The notes under the pieces were generated by a model. The model did no database searches and had not been told where the DNA came from. It saw only the letters and a list, made by a program, of their open reading frames with translations. Made by a program: the position numbers and the translations under genes. A DNA stretch of 64,000 nucleotides from CAZWES01 sp964632395 (GTDB lineage: Bacteria > Patescibacteriota > Gracilibacteria > Peribacterales > Peribacteraceae), in contig CAZWES010000004.1 in the NCBI GenBank assembly GCA_964632395.1, positions 1-64,000 on the forward strand, given 5' to 3'. Each line of letters opens with the position of its first letter. Position 1 is the first letter of the stretch. Shown one piece after another: positions 1-8,661 of the stretch.

Positions 1-2
1 AC

Positions 3-34
3 AAAAACGTCAAGCTTGTTTTCTTGATGTTTTC
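3..34. terminator. possible terminator hairpin
   Basis: AAAACGTCAAG and CTTGATGTTTT form an imperfect inverted repeat (one mismatch) with short A and T runs at its ends. It lies at the window edge, so the gene it would serve is not visible. Weak call. Confidence 0.3.
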
Positions 35-44
35 CTTTAATGGG

Positions 45-309
45 CATACTGAGTGAATCCCCAGCCAATACGGAGGGGCTCCAGTTTGCGTATCACAATT
101 GCTTCCAGCAACTTTTGGTTTGGGATCATGCCCCTCCGTATTGGCTGGGAGAGTCGTATCGAAGTACTTTTCATGCAAAAAAAGTACTTCGATACGTCCA
201 TCACACAAAGGGTAAGGGGGCATTGATCAAAGAAGAAAATTTTATGACAAATATCACGTATTATGCTGGTGTCCCCTTACCCTTTGTGTGAGTCCACTCA
301 GTATGACGT
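45..309. mobile_element. non-autonomous palindromic element (relative of the GIY-YIG element at 19707-20286)
   Basis: The terminal repeats are CATACTGAGTG (45-55) and CACTCAGTATG near 296-306. Between them are three nested stem-loops: 61-79 pairs with 130-148, 155-171 with 180-196, and 202-222 with 270-290. The order of parts (terminal repeat, variable hairpin, CGTATCGAAG arm, centre, CTTCGATACG arm, variable hairpin, terminal repeat) matches the 19707-20286 element. Here the centre is an 8-nt loop instead of a gene, which makes it look like a MITE-type derivative. It abuts the nadK stop codon and fills this gene-free stretch. Confidence 0.75.
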
Positions 310-311
310 AA

Positions 312-1187
312 CTATTCACCCCACCCCAACTTCCCCCGCAACGTCTCGTAAAAAGCATCCTCCTTACGCTTGAGGAATCTGATTTTTTCAGAATGTGGTC
401 CGACAATCACTCGGTCATTCTTTTCAAGTTCATAATGCGTTTGCCCATCCAGTGTGAGGCTAATCCTAACATCTTCCCGGGATGAGGGCTTGAGCTTTAT
501 CTCAACTTCTATTTCCGTATCTGAAGGAACAGCAAGCGGTTTTTTACTCAAAGTATGTGCGTTGATAGGTGTGATGATTGTGTCGCAGCAATGCGGATGG
601 ACAATTGGGCCACCTGCTGCAAGGTTGTATGCCGTGGATCCGGTCGGAGTTGAAATTATGATGCCGTCTGCTCTGAATGTCGTGAGCAGCCCCCCATTTA
701 CTTTGGTTCTCAAATCAAAAAGCCTTGCGATTGCGCCCTGGCTTATTACGACTTCGTTAAGTGAGTGGCCTTTGATGATCTCCTTCCCGTCACGCGAAAC
801 CGTGCATGCAAGCATGTCGCGCTCTTCGAGCACCCCGCTGCCGGAAAGAAGTTCTGCGATAACTTTTTCACATTCATCAGTGTCACACTCTGTCAAAAAA
901 CCAAGTGTCCCACGATTCACGGTCAGCAGAGGCACGCTGAAGTCTTTCATTCTATTCACAGTCCTCAGGATCGTGCCATCTCCGCCGACGACGATGATGA
1001 GGTCAACATCCTTTGGGTCTTTGAATTTTTTACATTTTTTAAGTGAAGGAAGATTACAACGCTCTTCATCCACACAAACCTCCGCACCTGTGTTTTTGAT
1101 AAGGTCAACAATCCCTTTAAGTACCTGCTCTTTATTCTCAAAGTTTGAGCGTGAGGTGAGGGCGATGCGGGAGTAGGGAGTTGCCAT
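312..1187 (-). CDS. nadK: NAD kinase
   Basis: This gene encodes a 291-residue NAD kinase, which phosphorylates NAD to NADP using ATP or polyphosphate. The N-terminal part carries the GGDGT nucleotide-binding motif (near residue 68). The middle has the family's SLNEVV segment and the TGSTAY motif of the NAD site, followed by the usual beta-rich C-terminal domain. Length is normal for bacteria. Its start lies 3 nt behind the stop of the upstream glycosyltransferase, so the two are probably cotranscribed. The palindromic element at 45-309 sits directly behind its stop. Confidence 0.95.
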   Translation of the reverse strand: MATPYSRIALTSRSNFENKEQVLKGIVDLIKNTGAEVCVDEERCNLPSLKKCKKFKDPKDVDLIIVVGGDGTILRTVNRMKDFSVPLLTVNRGTLGFLTECDTDECEKVIAELLSGSGVLEERDMLACTVSRDGKEIIKGHSLNEVVISQGAIARLFDLRTKVNGGLLTTFRADGIIISTPTGSTAYNLAAGGPIVHPHCCDTIITPINAHTLSKKPLAVPSDTEIEVEIKLKPSSREDVRISLTLDGQTHYELEKNDRVIVGPHSEKIRFLKRKEDAFYETLRGKLGWGE

Positions 1188-1190
1188 GTG

Positions 1191-2561
1191 CTAATTCTCG
1201 AGGGATTTGAGCATTCTATCAACTGTTTTTTGCCACGATAATGTGTGCGATCTCTCAATTCCTTTGTTTGAGAGTGATTGCCTAAGATCATCATTCGTCA
1301 CCAAATCTTCAAGTCTTTCAGATATTTGGTCTATTGATTCCGGATCAACAAGTGCTGCTGCTCCATTCGCGATTTCCCTCGTCGAGCTTTTATCCGAAGT
1401 CAAAACAGGAACACCCAGAGCCATCGCATCAAGAACAGGGAATCCAAAGCCTTCTTTCAAAGACGGATATGCAAGCAGCTTTGCGTTTTTAAGAAGTTCC
1501 GTGAGCTCTTTATCCGAAACATACCCAACCCACTCAACATTTTCCGATTCTTCCGCGAGCTTCACAATTTCCTCATCATCCCATCCGCGACCACCGGCGA
1601 GTATCAGCTTATGTGTTTTTCGTATCTCATCCGGCAATTTGTTGAAAGCCTGAATTAGGCGCAGTTGGTTTTTTCTTGGACACAGGGTGCCGATGGAGAG
1701 GATGTACGGGCCAGCTTTGGGTGTGATACAATTGCTTGCGATGAGGTTAAGATTTCCAGCGGCTCGTTTCCGGTTCACCAAGCCGAATCTTCGGGTGCTC
1801 TCTGCAATGTTTTGCAATGCTTCAATTGCCTTTTTTGCTTCTGCTGTTGCCAATGTATCACGTCCGCTGATATTGACTGAGGCACTTGTTCTTGGTATCT
1901 TGCTTGTGCTCCTTGCCTTTTGGACGGAAAACTTTCTCGAGGAATTATTATGAATCTCTCCGATATATTCAGTTTGGCCAACATTGCAGGTGCGCTCGTC
2001 GTGATTGCTACTCTGCTTGCATTCATTGTCCACTACCTCCGCAAGCGCGATATGAGGGAAAGTGGAGGATGTTGAAGGTGTAGATAGAGCTGGTCCTGCA
2101 TGAACAACAGTCATTTTCTCTGGATCAGCCTTCGGAAATCTTCTCACCAGATCTTTTTTTGTGGCCTCACTTACAGTGAAGATCCATTTGGCAGTTTTCA
2201 AAACTCTTGGCAGAGTCAATCGCTCGATCAACTGTGCTTTCCTATTATGCGGTTCGTGGTCAAAGGCGATTAGGTCATGAATGACTACGGCAGTCGGGAC
2301 GGATTTCCCAAGGAGCCAGGGGACTATGTAACTTGTTGGACTCAAATATATGTCAGGTTTTAGTGAGCGGATTTTGAGGGAGGTTTTCCAATGCCAGACG
2401 AGGCTATTAGCCATTGGCTTTTGGCTATTAGCATCTGGCATTGGGAAGGGGGTAAGTTCTATGTCATGTTTTTTGAGTTCCTCCCACACCTTTTTGGTCC
2501 ACATGCCTTTGCCTGTGGGGTTTTTTGCAAGGGCTTCCCGGCAATCAAAAGCTATCCGCAT
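1191..2561 (-). CDS. GT4-type glycosyltransferase with a central insertion
   Basis: This GT-B fold glycosyltransferase of the group 1 (GT4) type probably transfers a nucleotide-sugar residue to an envelope glycan. The C-terminal half has the donor-site pattern KEGFGFPVLDAMALG and the ILSIGTLCPRKN strand. The start at 2561 is preferred over upstream ATGs because a TATACT -10 box lies 7 nt before it. A stretch of about 110 low-complexity residues (DNA about 1727-2087) separates the two Rossmann domains and is not expected in the family. A word repeat (GCCATTGG/GGCTATTAGC, 2402-2436) is also inside the frame. It is upstream of and probably cotranscribed with nadK. Confidence 0.85.
   Translation of the reverse strand: MRIAFDCREALAKNPTGKGMWTKKVWEELKKHDIELTPFPMPDANSQKPMANSLVWHWKTSLKIRSLKPDIYLSPTSYIVPWLLGKSVPTAVVIHDLIAFDHEPHNRKAQLIERLTLPRVLKTAKWIFTVSEATKKDLVRRFPKADPEKMTVVHAGPALSTPSTSSTFPHIALAEVVDNECKQSSNHDERTCNVGQTEYIGEIHNNSSRKFSVQKARSTSKIPRTSASVNISGRDTLATAEAKKAIEALQNIAESTRRFGLVNRKRAAGNLNLIASNCITPKAGPYILSIGTLCPRKNQLRLIQAFNKLPDEIRKTHKLILAGGRGWDDEEIVKLAEESENVEWVGYVSDKELTELLKNAKLLAYPSLKEGFGFPVLDAMALGVPVLTSDKSSTREIANGAAALVDPESIDQISERLEDLVTNDDLRQSLSNKGIERSHTLSWQKTVDRMLKSLEN
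1950..2075 (+). CDS. possible 41-residue membrane peptide opposite the glycosyltransferase insertion
   Basis: An ATG at 1950 opens a 41-codon frame with one clean membrane segment (GALVVIATLLAFIVHYL) followed by a basic, polar tail (RKRDMRE). The ATG overlaps the stop (ATGA) of a 24-codon TTG-initiated frame that also encodes a hydrophobic helix (LVLGILLVLLAFW). The arrangement looks like two coupled small membrane peptides, but they lie antisense inside the glycosyltransferase gene, exactly in its non-conserved insertion. It may be chance, so confidence is low. Confidence 0.25.
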   Translation: MNLSDIFSLANIAGALVVIATLLAFIVHYLRKRDMRESGGC

Positions 2562-2568
2562 GGGGTGT

Positions 2569-2574
2569 AGTATA
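2569..2574 (-). promoter_or_regulatory. -10 box of the glycosyltransferase (leaderless)
   Basis: TATACT on the minus strand ends 7 nt before the ATG at 2561, so transcription should begin at or next to the start codon. Confidence 0.55.
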
Positions 2575-2602
2575 GGGGAGGTTTGTGATAACATTTCGCG
2601 GT

Positions 2603-3190
2603 ATGGCCAGAACCTCTTTCCTTAAAGCCCTCAAATATCTGGAGATCGAGGAGAAAATCCTGAACATCGGGGCGCTTGCGGCTCTGCTTGGTGTGTTTGT
2701 GCCGTGGTTTGGCGGAGAGTGGTTTGGGGAGCCGGCAACGTGGACGGGGTTCCAGTTTTACACGTCGTTCATGGGTCTTTTGATATTCCTTGGGCTTGTG
2801 TTCATTCTTTCTTTGACGGTGCTGCCGCTTTTTGGATATCAGATTGTAAAACCGTCTCTTCGGGATTTGCTGCGCCTTATTATTTCACTCGAGTGTGTAC
2901 TTTTGACCATTGCAGCGTGGTCGGTTCTCACAAACATCTCATTTGATCGCTCGCAGATGCAGATTAGGTTTGGAATATATGTCACACTCGTTGGTAGCAT
3001 TATCGCTTCACTCTACGCGTTCCTCAGACTGCAACAAGAGAGAAAGCGAAGGGTGCAGGAATTATTCCATCATCCGGAAGATCAGGTGGCTCAGCGGGAA
3101 AAAACAATGATAAAACCGAAAGAAGAAACGCCTCCACCTCCTCCACCTCCACCCTCTCCCGATGAGCCTGAAGAGCCGAGGCTTTTGTAG
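2603..3190 (+). CDS. four-helix membrane protein with proline-rich tail
   Basis: I do not recognise this 195-residue protein. It has about four hydrophobic segments within residues 20-145. The cytosolic C-terminus is Lys/Arg/Glu-rich and ends in a run of eight prolines followed by an acidic SPDEPEEPR tail. The start at 2603 (MARTSF) fits better than the ATG six codons upstream because that one would lie in the divergent promoter region. It is divergent from the glycosyltransferase and is followed by a hairpin at 3196-3230. Confidence 0.7.
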   Translation: MARTSFLKALKYLEIEEKILNIGALAALLGVFVPWFGGEWFGEPATWTGFQFYTSFMGLLIFLGLVFILSLTVLPLFGYQIVKPSLRDLLRLIISLECVLLTIAAWSVLTNISFDRSQMQIRFGIYVTLVGSIIASLYAFLRLQQERKRRVQELFHHPEDQVAQREKTMIKPKEETPPPPPPPPSPDEPEEPRLL

Positions 3191-3195
3191 GGCTT

Positions 3196-3230
3196 AATCG
3201 AAGCGCGGGTTCGTTACCCGCGTTTCGATT
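3196..3230. terminator. stem-loop terminator
   Basis: AATCGAAGCGCGGGT pairs with ACCCGCGTTTCGATT around a short loop. It is placed between the 2603-3190 and 3244-3516 genes. Confidence 0.55.
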
Positions 3231-3243
3231 CATTTCTATTCTT

Positions 3244-3516
3244 ATGAGTGATCAAACCTACAACGACGATGACCTTGTCTACGTTGATCCGGAGGCGAAG
3301 TCTGTAGTCGGCGAAGTTGAGTTGAATGACAACGGGAACCCCAAGTCTTTGCCATATCAGCAGAGCGCGGAGAAAAAATCATGGAGGAAGTTTTATCCAC
3401 TTGGAACTTTCAGGAGCATGAAGAAAGCGTTTCGTCTGGAAGGCAAAAAATCGGAGGAGGATGGAGATCTGACAATTGATGAGGCGCTGCCGCTTCTTTT
3501 AAATGATTCCCTTTGA
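3244..3516 (+). CDS. hypothetical acidic protein
   Basis: This is a 90-residue protein of unknown function. The first third is acidic (DDDLVYVDPEAK), the centre is basic and aromatic (KKSWRKFYPLG), and the end is acidic. No signal peptide or membrane helix is visible. Its stop is 3 nt before the DUF389 gene, so it is probably cotranscribed with and translationally linked to it. Confidence 0.6.
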   Translation: MSDQTYNDDDLVYVDPEAKSVVGEVELNDNGNPKSLPYQQSAEKKSWRKFYPLGTFRSMKKAFRLEGKKSEEDGDLTIDEALPLLLNDSL

Positions 3517-3519
3517 ATT

Positions 3520-4215
3520 ATGGTAAATCCACTTTCAATTTTCCGGCGTGATAAGGAACAGCTTACGGAAGCAAATAAAGAAGAAATTCATAATGCGATT
3601 CACAAATTGATAGCGCTGAGTACACACGATTACGGATATTATCTTTTTCTCGTTCTCTCGGTCCTTATCACAACAACTGGTCTTTTGCTGGGATCTGCAC
3701 CGATTATCATTGGAGGAATGATAATTGCACCGATTTTGATGCCGCTGCTCTCCTGCGGGCTTGCGTTGTTTTTGCTTGAGGGCAAGGGGATTGTGAGGTC
3801 AGTAACCATTATTATTTTATCCGTTGTAATTGCGCTGATACTTTCCGCCTCTGTTACTCACATTGCGATTATTACGGATTCTGCACCTTCTTCCATTGAT
3901 AGTGTTCCGGGAATTATTCATCCGGCACTTTATCTGTTGGTTGCGTTTTGCTCGGGGATCGCCGGTACTTTTGCGTTTGTAAAAAAACATCTTTCCTCAT
4001 CAATTCTTGGAGTGGCGGTGAGTGCATCACTCTTGCCTCCGCTTTGTGCAGTTGGAATCGGAATTGCGCTCCGCGACGTTTCACTTGTTGAGCGCTCGCA
4101 GTGGATATTTCTGATAAACGTGGTTGGGATAATAATTGCTGCAAGTATTGTATTTTGGATTCTAGGGTTTCGAAAAGGACGGGAGCTTGAGGAGAAAGCG
4201 GTTGAGAACGTGTAA
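3520..4215 (+). CDS. DUF389 family membrane protein
   Basis: This is a 231-residue integral membrane protein of the DUF389 family, whose function is unknown. The signature glycine/proline-rich helix GSAPIIIGGMIIAPILMPL lies near residues 58-76, followed by about four more helices. Only the conserved core is present. The N-terminal extension seen in longer family members is missing. It follows the small acidic gene by 3 nt and precedes rdgB by 9 nt, which suggests an operon. Confidence 0.85.
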   Translation: MVNPLSIFRRDKEQLTEANKEEIHNAIHKLIALSTHDYGYYLFLVLSVLITTTGLLLGSAPIIIGGMIIAPILMPLLSCGLALFLLEGKGIVRSVTIIILSVVIALILSASVTHIAIITDSAPSSIDSVPGIIHPALYLLVAFCSGIAGTFAFVKKHLSSSILGVAVSASLLPPLCAVGIGIALRDVSLVERSQWIFLINVVGIIIAASIVFWILGFRKGRELEEKAVENV

Positions 4216-4224
4216 GATACGCGT

Positions 4225-4830
4225 ATGAAAAAGTGCCTCCTTGCGACTTCTAATAAAGGCAAGATTATTGAAATAAGGGAATGCTTGAGCGATCTTCCCG
4301 TTGAGCTTTTATCACCTGATGATTTGCCAGAAGTTCTTAGAAAACCGCACGAAACTGAGGATACTTTTGAGGGAAATGCCATGCAAAAGGCGCGTTATTA
4401 TTTTGAAAAGACAGGCATCCCCTCAATTGCGGATGATTCGGGAATCATAGTTGAAGCATTGGTCAGTGAACTTGGCATACATACGCGTCGTTGGGGCGCG
4501 GGTCCGGAGGCTTCTGACGAGGAATGGATCAATCATTTTTTGGAGCGTATGAAAAAAGAAGAGAACAAACGCGCAAAGTTCACTTGTGTCATTGCATTGA
4601 TTGAGGATGATGGATCACTTAAAACTTTTGAGGGGCATTGCGATGGAGTCATTACCGAGTTGTTGGAAGCAGATTATCTGCCCGGCCTTCCAATCTCCGC
4701 ATGCTTTAGACCTGATGGTTGCGACAAAGTTTTTTCTGCACTCGGTGTTCAGGAAAAAAACAGAGTGAGCCATAGAGGGCAGGCTGTGTATAAGTTGAGG
4801 GAGTATCTGACGACTACACAAACAACTTAA
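4225..4830 (+). CDS. rdgB: RdgB/HAM1-type XTP/dITP pyrophosphatase
   Basis: The enzyme hydrolyses non-canonical purine triphosphates (XTP, dITP) to monophosphates and so cleans the nucleotide pool. The substrate-site motif TSNKGKIIEI (residues 8-17), the ETEDTFEGNAMQKA segment and SIADDSGI are all present. The family's usual GFGYDP loop is replaced by GLPISACF, so activity or specificity may be altered. The C-terminal SHRG motif is conserved. At 201 residues it is of normal length. Its 3' end overlaps the convergent TSUP gene by 17 nt. Confidence 0.88.
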   Translation: MKKCLLATSNKGKIIEIRECLSDLPVELLSPDDLPEVLRKPHETEDTFEGNAMQKARYYFEKTGIPSIADDSGIIVEALVSELGIHTRRWGAGPEASDEEWINHFLERMKKEENKRAKFTCVIALIEDDGSLKTFEGHCDGVITELLEADYLPGLPISACFRPDGCDKVFSALGVQEKNRVSHRGQAVYKLREYLTTTQTT

Positions 4831-5557
4831 CCGCCGAAACCGAAGTCACCGCAATAAACAGCCACCTTATCCATTTTTCGCTGCTATTCAGCGCCCACCG
4901 CGAGCCAAAGAATGCACCGACAGAATTTCCGATGAGTAATGCAATTGCGTACGGCCAAATTATCAATCCGTAAATTCCCATGATGGTTGCCACGGTCAAA
5001 TGTTTTGCAAGGGCGATTGGCTTTCTTGTGCCTGCGCTCCCGATGTACGTTTCGCCAAAGCAAAGGATAAGGATGAATGTGGCGAGCGTCATTGCTCCTC
5101 CGCCAGTGAGTGCTGCAATAATTCCAAGTGGTATGAACAGTAGGTATCCAATAATTTTCTTTTTCTTACTGGTTCTTTTTTCTGTGATTCCGATTTTTGG
5201 CTCAAGTAAGCTGAATATCAAAAGTGCTATAACAAAAAATCCAATCAGAATCTTAAGAATATCTGATGGCATGTTTATGCTCACTACTGATCCTACTGCT
5301 GCTCCAGCCATCATTATTGATATGGCAGGAAGTGCGGTTTTGAAACGTACCCTGCGAGCTTTATAGAATTCAACGAGGCCTATCAATGTCAGTGAAATGT
5401 ATCCTGTCGTCCCCGTTGCAATCGCTTCCTGCGGGCTGAGTCCCAAATGGATCAAAACCGGTATAACAAGGAGCCCAGCGCCGCCCACAATTGTGCTGTA
5501 GAAGGCGGTAAAGCAGCCGAGGAATGCGAGGAAAATTATTATGTAGGTCTCAGTCAT
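4814..5557 (-). CDS. TSUP (TauE/SafE) family permease
   Basis: This 247-residue protein has about eight membrane helices and the family's internal repeat: STIVGGAGLLVIPVLI near residue 22 and ALTGGGAMTLATFILI near residue 155. TSUP members export or import sulfur oxyanions or organosulfur compounds; the substrate here is unknown. Its start overlaps the stop of the upstream uvrD-like gene (ATGA type), indicating cotranscription and coupling. Confidence 0.88.
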   Translation of the reverse strand: MTETYIIIFLAFLGCFTAFYSTIVGGAGLLVIPVLIHLGLSPQEAIATGTTGYISLTLIGLVEFYKARRVRFKTALPAISIMMAGAAVGSVVSINMPSDILKILIGFFVIALLIFSLLEPKIGITEKRTSKKKKIIGYLLFIPLGIIAALTGGGAMTLATFILILCFGETYIGSAGTRKPIALAKHLTVATIMGIYGLIIWPYAIALLIGNSVGAFFGSRWALNSSEKWIRWLFIAVTSVSAVKLFV

Positions 5558-8500
5558 GCAATTGGTGAAAAGTCCATTGCAGTGATTTTAGTCCAAATTG
5601 CTTTAATAATCTCCTTCAATTCTTTCACTTCCTCTTCTTTTATTTCCATATCAATCACCCTCCGTCCCTCTTTTTGAGTTCCAACAAAATCGAGTGTGAA
5701 CTTTGTCGCAGTATGTGTGAAACTTGGCGAAAGATCGCAAAGCAGTTTGTAGAAGACGAGTTGGCGGAAGAGATCCTCCGATTTTCTGACAGCATTTTCT
5801 GTTTTCTTTGGCATTCCGGTTTTGTAGTCAATAACTCTGCAGTTTTGGCCTTCCGGTGAAAATAGGTCGATGCGGTCAACTTTTCCGTAAAGCGGGATAT
5901 CATCTAATCTTGCAGTTATTGAGCGTTCCGCGGAGAGGATTATCGGGTGTTCATCTGAGGTTTCCGAGGCATAGCGCATTAGGACTTCTTTTCCTGCATG
6001 AAGGTAATGCTCGCGTTCTTTTTCTGTGAAGACTTCCCGCTCGGTCATCGTCTTCTCAAATGTGTTGATGAGTTCGTCCACTTCAAATTCTTCACCAGCC
6101 TGCCATGCGAGATTTCGTTTCTCGAGCGCTGCATGCACCACAGTTCCGTAAGAAAGATGTGCGGCTTTGGCTTGTGGTTGCGAAAGGAGGTGAAGCCACA
6201 GAAATTCCTGCGGATCGCGAAGATATGCATTTAGAGCCGTCACAGACATGCGGAACTCCTCCAGTCGTTCTTTGAGGAATGCGCGGAATGCTTCATCAAT
6301 TTCTATTCCTGGCATGTGTAATGTCTCAACCGGTGCGGGCACATCACTTGCAGGGATTTTTTGTTCGCTGAGTTTATCACCGGCTTCTGCGATGAAACTT
6401 GAAGGTTGTGCGTCCTGCAACTTTTCCCCGGATCTGTATGTTTCCGGGAATGTGAGTATCAAGTGGCGTTTTGCGCGGGTCATTGCCACGTACATCAACC
6501 TCCTTTCATCTTCCTGCTTTGCACGCTTCTCAACTTTTTTATCAATTCCAAAAATCAAATGATCCGGGAGCGACATCATCTTCCCGCGCATCCTGTTACC
6601 CCAGTTCTTGTGTCTTGTGTGTGCAATTATCACGAGTTCAAATTCCAATCCTTTAGCTCCGTGAGCGGTCATCAGCTGAACTCCGTCCGTCACAATGTGC
6701 GGGACGGCATACTCAAGCTTCAAATGTTTTTCTGTCAAATACTGATCAAGGTCAGATAAAAGTTCCGGGAGTTTGAGTGCTTTGTTCTCATAAACTCTGT
6801 CTTTCACATAATCATAAAATGCATGCAGTCCCGCGATGACACGTGGGTCAGCTTCCGTATCATCTTTTGCTGGTAAAAGTTTTGAGTCTTTGAGTAAAGT
6901 CTCCATGAGTTCCGGGAGAGTCACGGAATCCTTTTTTGCATGGAGCGCCTCGATCAAGTCGTATGCATTTTTTATAGAGGAGGGGAGTTCTTCGTGATTT
7001 GCCAATAGATACTCGCGGAGCGAGAGGCGCTCTTCCCGTCTTACTCTCCTGAATGCGCACCACAGCCTTCCAAGTTCTGCTGGATGGCATCCAAGTGTTG
7101 TGCAGCTGAGTGCAGCACTCAGAGCAGCATTATCGTTGATGTGTTCGATTGATTTTAAAATAATGATTGCCTGACGAACTTCGCGGTGCATCATCAAATT
7201 TTGTTTTGCTGCAAGTACTACGGGGATGCCGGCTGCATGGAGTGCATCATGCATTTCCGCGAGCTCCTCATTCCTTCTGCAAAGCACTGCCATCTCGTTC
7301 CATTCGGTTCCATTTTCATTTGCATCCTTCAAAATCTGTGCGATGCCTGCACGCTCGTTTTCGATTGCGGGGAATCTCAGGAAGATCGGAATTCGGAATC
7401 CGGATTCCGAATTCCGAAAACTTTTTTGATCAATATTCGATTCCAGTCGCTTGTTTACACTATCTAACCTCTCCTCATTATTTTCTATGACATCCGCCGC
7501 GGCATCCAGAATCTCCTGAGTTGAGCGATAGTTCGCAGTCAATGTGATGATCTCCAGTTCCGGAAAGCGCTTGAGGAAGCGCATCATATTTTGTGGAGAA
7601 GCACCCTGGAAGCGGTAGATCGCCTGATCGTCGTCACCGACTACAAAGATGTTTGGGTCTTCATCTTCAATCGGATTTTTTGTGAGCGTATCAATCACAT
7701 CGTACTGCGAGCCGTTTAAATCCTGGAATTCATCCACAAGAACGTATTGGTATTTTTCCTGAAGTGAAGCAAGTAACCAGTCATGTTTCACCAAAGCTTT
7801 GTGGCAAACAAGAACCATATCTTCATAGTCATAACGGTGGCTCTCCTTCAAAGCTTCCTCATATCCACGGTAAAGTGTGATGAATTCTTCAAGCTGTTTA
7901 ACGAGTCTCAAGTCATCCTTATACGCCTGAGTTTCTTTGTTTCTTGCTTTTCCGGCTTCCGTCAATTCTATCTCCGCTTTGAATTCTGGAATGATCTTTT
8001 CAAGATCTTCAGTTGAAATACCTTCTCGTTTCATCTCACTGATGCGGTTCAAAATTGCAGAGGCGCGATCGTTTTCAAGTGAAGGTCTTCCGAGGATTGA
8101 TCCGGGCTTGAGCTCTGACATTCCTTTCCTCACGATGCGAAGTCTCTCAATCTCACTAACCTGCTCAAGTGCACGGAAATCCTCAAAAAGATGTGGGTGC
8201 TCCAGAATTATCTGGTTGCAAAAGCTGTGGACGGTTTCAATTGTGATGCCGTACGCATCAGGTCCAATAATCTCACGCAACCTCTCACGCATTGCTTTTG
8301 CTCCGCTCGTGGAAAAGGTCAAACACAAGATGTTGTATGGGCGCATCTGGGTCCTTGCCAAAATGTTTGCAGCCCGCATTGCGAGGGTCTGTGTTTTCCC
8401 CGTTCCTGGTCCTGCAACCACCATCACCGGCCCCTCGATTGAGTCGACTGCTTTCTTTTGATTGGGGTTAAGTCTTGCATATTCTTTTAGGAACTCGGGC

Positions 8501-8562
8501 GTCATTTTTGGCTTCAATTGCGGCTTTTTATGCTCTGTGATGGGTTCGGTGGTTTGGGGCAT
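5554..8562 (-). CDS. UvrD/PcrA-type helicase with C-terminal RecB-like nuclease
   Basis: This is a 1002-residue SF1A DNA helicase. Walker A is GPGTGKTQT, motif II is VDEFQD, motif III is GDDDQAIYRFQGA, motif V is TAHGAKGLEF and motif VI is YVAMTRAK. The last 170 residues form a PD-(D/E)XK nuclease of the RecB/AddB type, with GKVDRID and VIDYKTG. The fusion resembles the AddA/RecB layout, and no AddB is nearby, so it may act alone in end resection. The start at 8562 is used because earlier codons run into tRNA-like sequence. A 30-bp palindrome (7387-7416) is inserted in frame between helicase motifs. Confidence 0.92.
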   Translation of the reverse strand: MPQTTEPITEHKKPQLKPKMTPEFLKEYARLNPNQKKAVDSIEGPVMVVAGPGTGKTQTLAMRAANILARTQMRPYNILCLTFSTSGAKAMRERLREIIGPDAYGITIETVHSFCNQIILEHPHLFEDFRALEQVSEIERLRIVRKGMSELKPGSILGRPSLENDRASAILNRISEMKREGISTEDLEKIIPEFKAEIELTEAGKARNKETQAYKDDLRLVKQLEEFITLYRGYEEALKESHRYDYEDMVLVCHKALVKHDWLLASLQEKYQYVLVDEFQDLNGSQYDVIDTLTKNPIEDEDPNIFVVGDDDQAIYRFQGASPQNMMRFLKRFPELEIITLTANYRSTQEILDAAADVIENNEERLDSVNKRLESNIDQKSFRNSESGFRIPIFLRFPAIENERAGIAQILKDANENGTEWNEMAVLCRRNEELAEMHDALHAAGIPVVLAAKQNLMMHREVRQAIIILKSIEHINDNAALSAALSCTTLGCHPAELGRLWCAFRRVRREERLSLREYLLANHEELPSSIKNAYDLIEALHAKKDSVTLPELMETLLKDSKLLPAKDDTEADPRVIAGLHAFYDYVKDRVYENKALKLPELLSDLDQYLTEKHLKLEYAVPHIVTDGVQLMTAHGAKGLEFELVIIAHTRHKNWGNRMRGKMMSLPDHLIFGIDKKVEKRAKQEDERRLMYVAMTRAKRHLILTFPETYRSGEKLQDAQPSSFIAEAGDKLSEQKIPASDVPAPVETLHMPGIEIDEAFRAFLKERLEEFRMSVTALNAYLRDPQEFLWLHLLSQPQAKAAHLSYGTVVHAALEKRNLAWQAGEEFEVDELINTFEKTMTEREVFTEKEREHYLHAGKEVLMRYASETSDEHPIILSAERSITARLDDIPLYGKVDRIDLFSPEGQNCRVIDYKTGMPKKTENAVRKSEDLFRQLVFYKLLCDLSPSFTHTATKFTLDFVGTQKEGRRVIDMEIKEEEVKELKEIIKAIWTKITAMDFSPIA
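7387..7416. repeat. 30-bp perfect palindrome inside uvrD
   Basis: CGGAATTCGGAATCC is followed immediately by its own reverse complement. It encodes the SFRNSESGFRIP stretch, which is not typical of UvrD, and leaves the frame open. Confidence 0.7.
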
Positions 8563-8586
8563 TGGTGGGGGTAGTGTAGCGCATGG

Positions 8587-8657
8587 TGGCGCGAGCGGTC
8601 TCTCACGAGCCTCCATCCTGGTTACGGTTACGCGCGGTTCGAATCCCGTCGGCGCCA
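8587..8657 (+). pseudogene. tRNA-like remnant
   Basis: TGGCGC (8587-8592) can pair with GCGCCA (8652-8657), and a tRNA-type T loop (GGTTCGAATCCC) is present. The T stem pairs in only two positions, and no acceptable anticodon arm can be drawn. It ends 4 nt before tRNA-Trp. It is most likely a decayed tRNA. Confidence 0.25.
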
Positions 8658-8661
8658 TTTT

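Noticed and set aside
454..1176. 240-codon frame opposite nadK
   Set aside because: Complement of a conserved gene; composition is Ser/Arg-rich shadow sequence with no motif.
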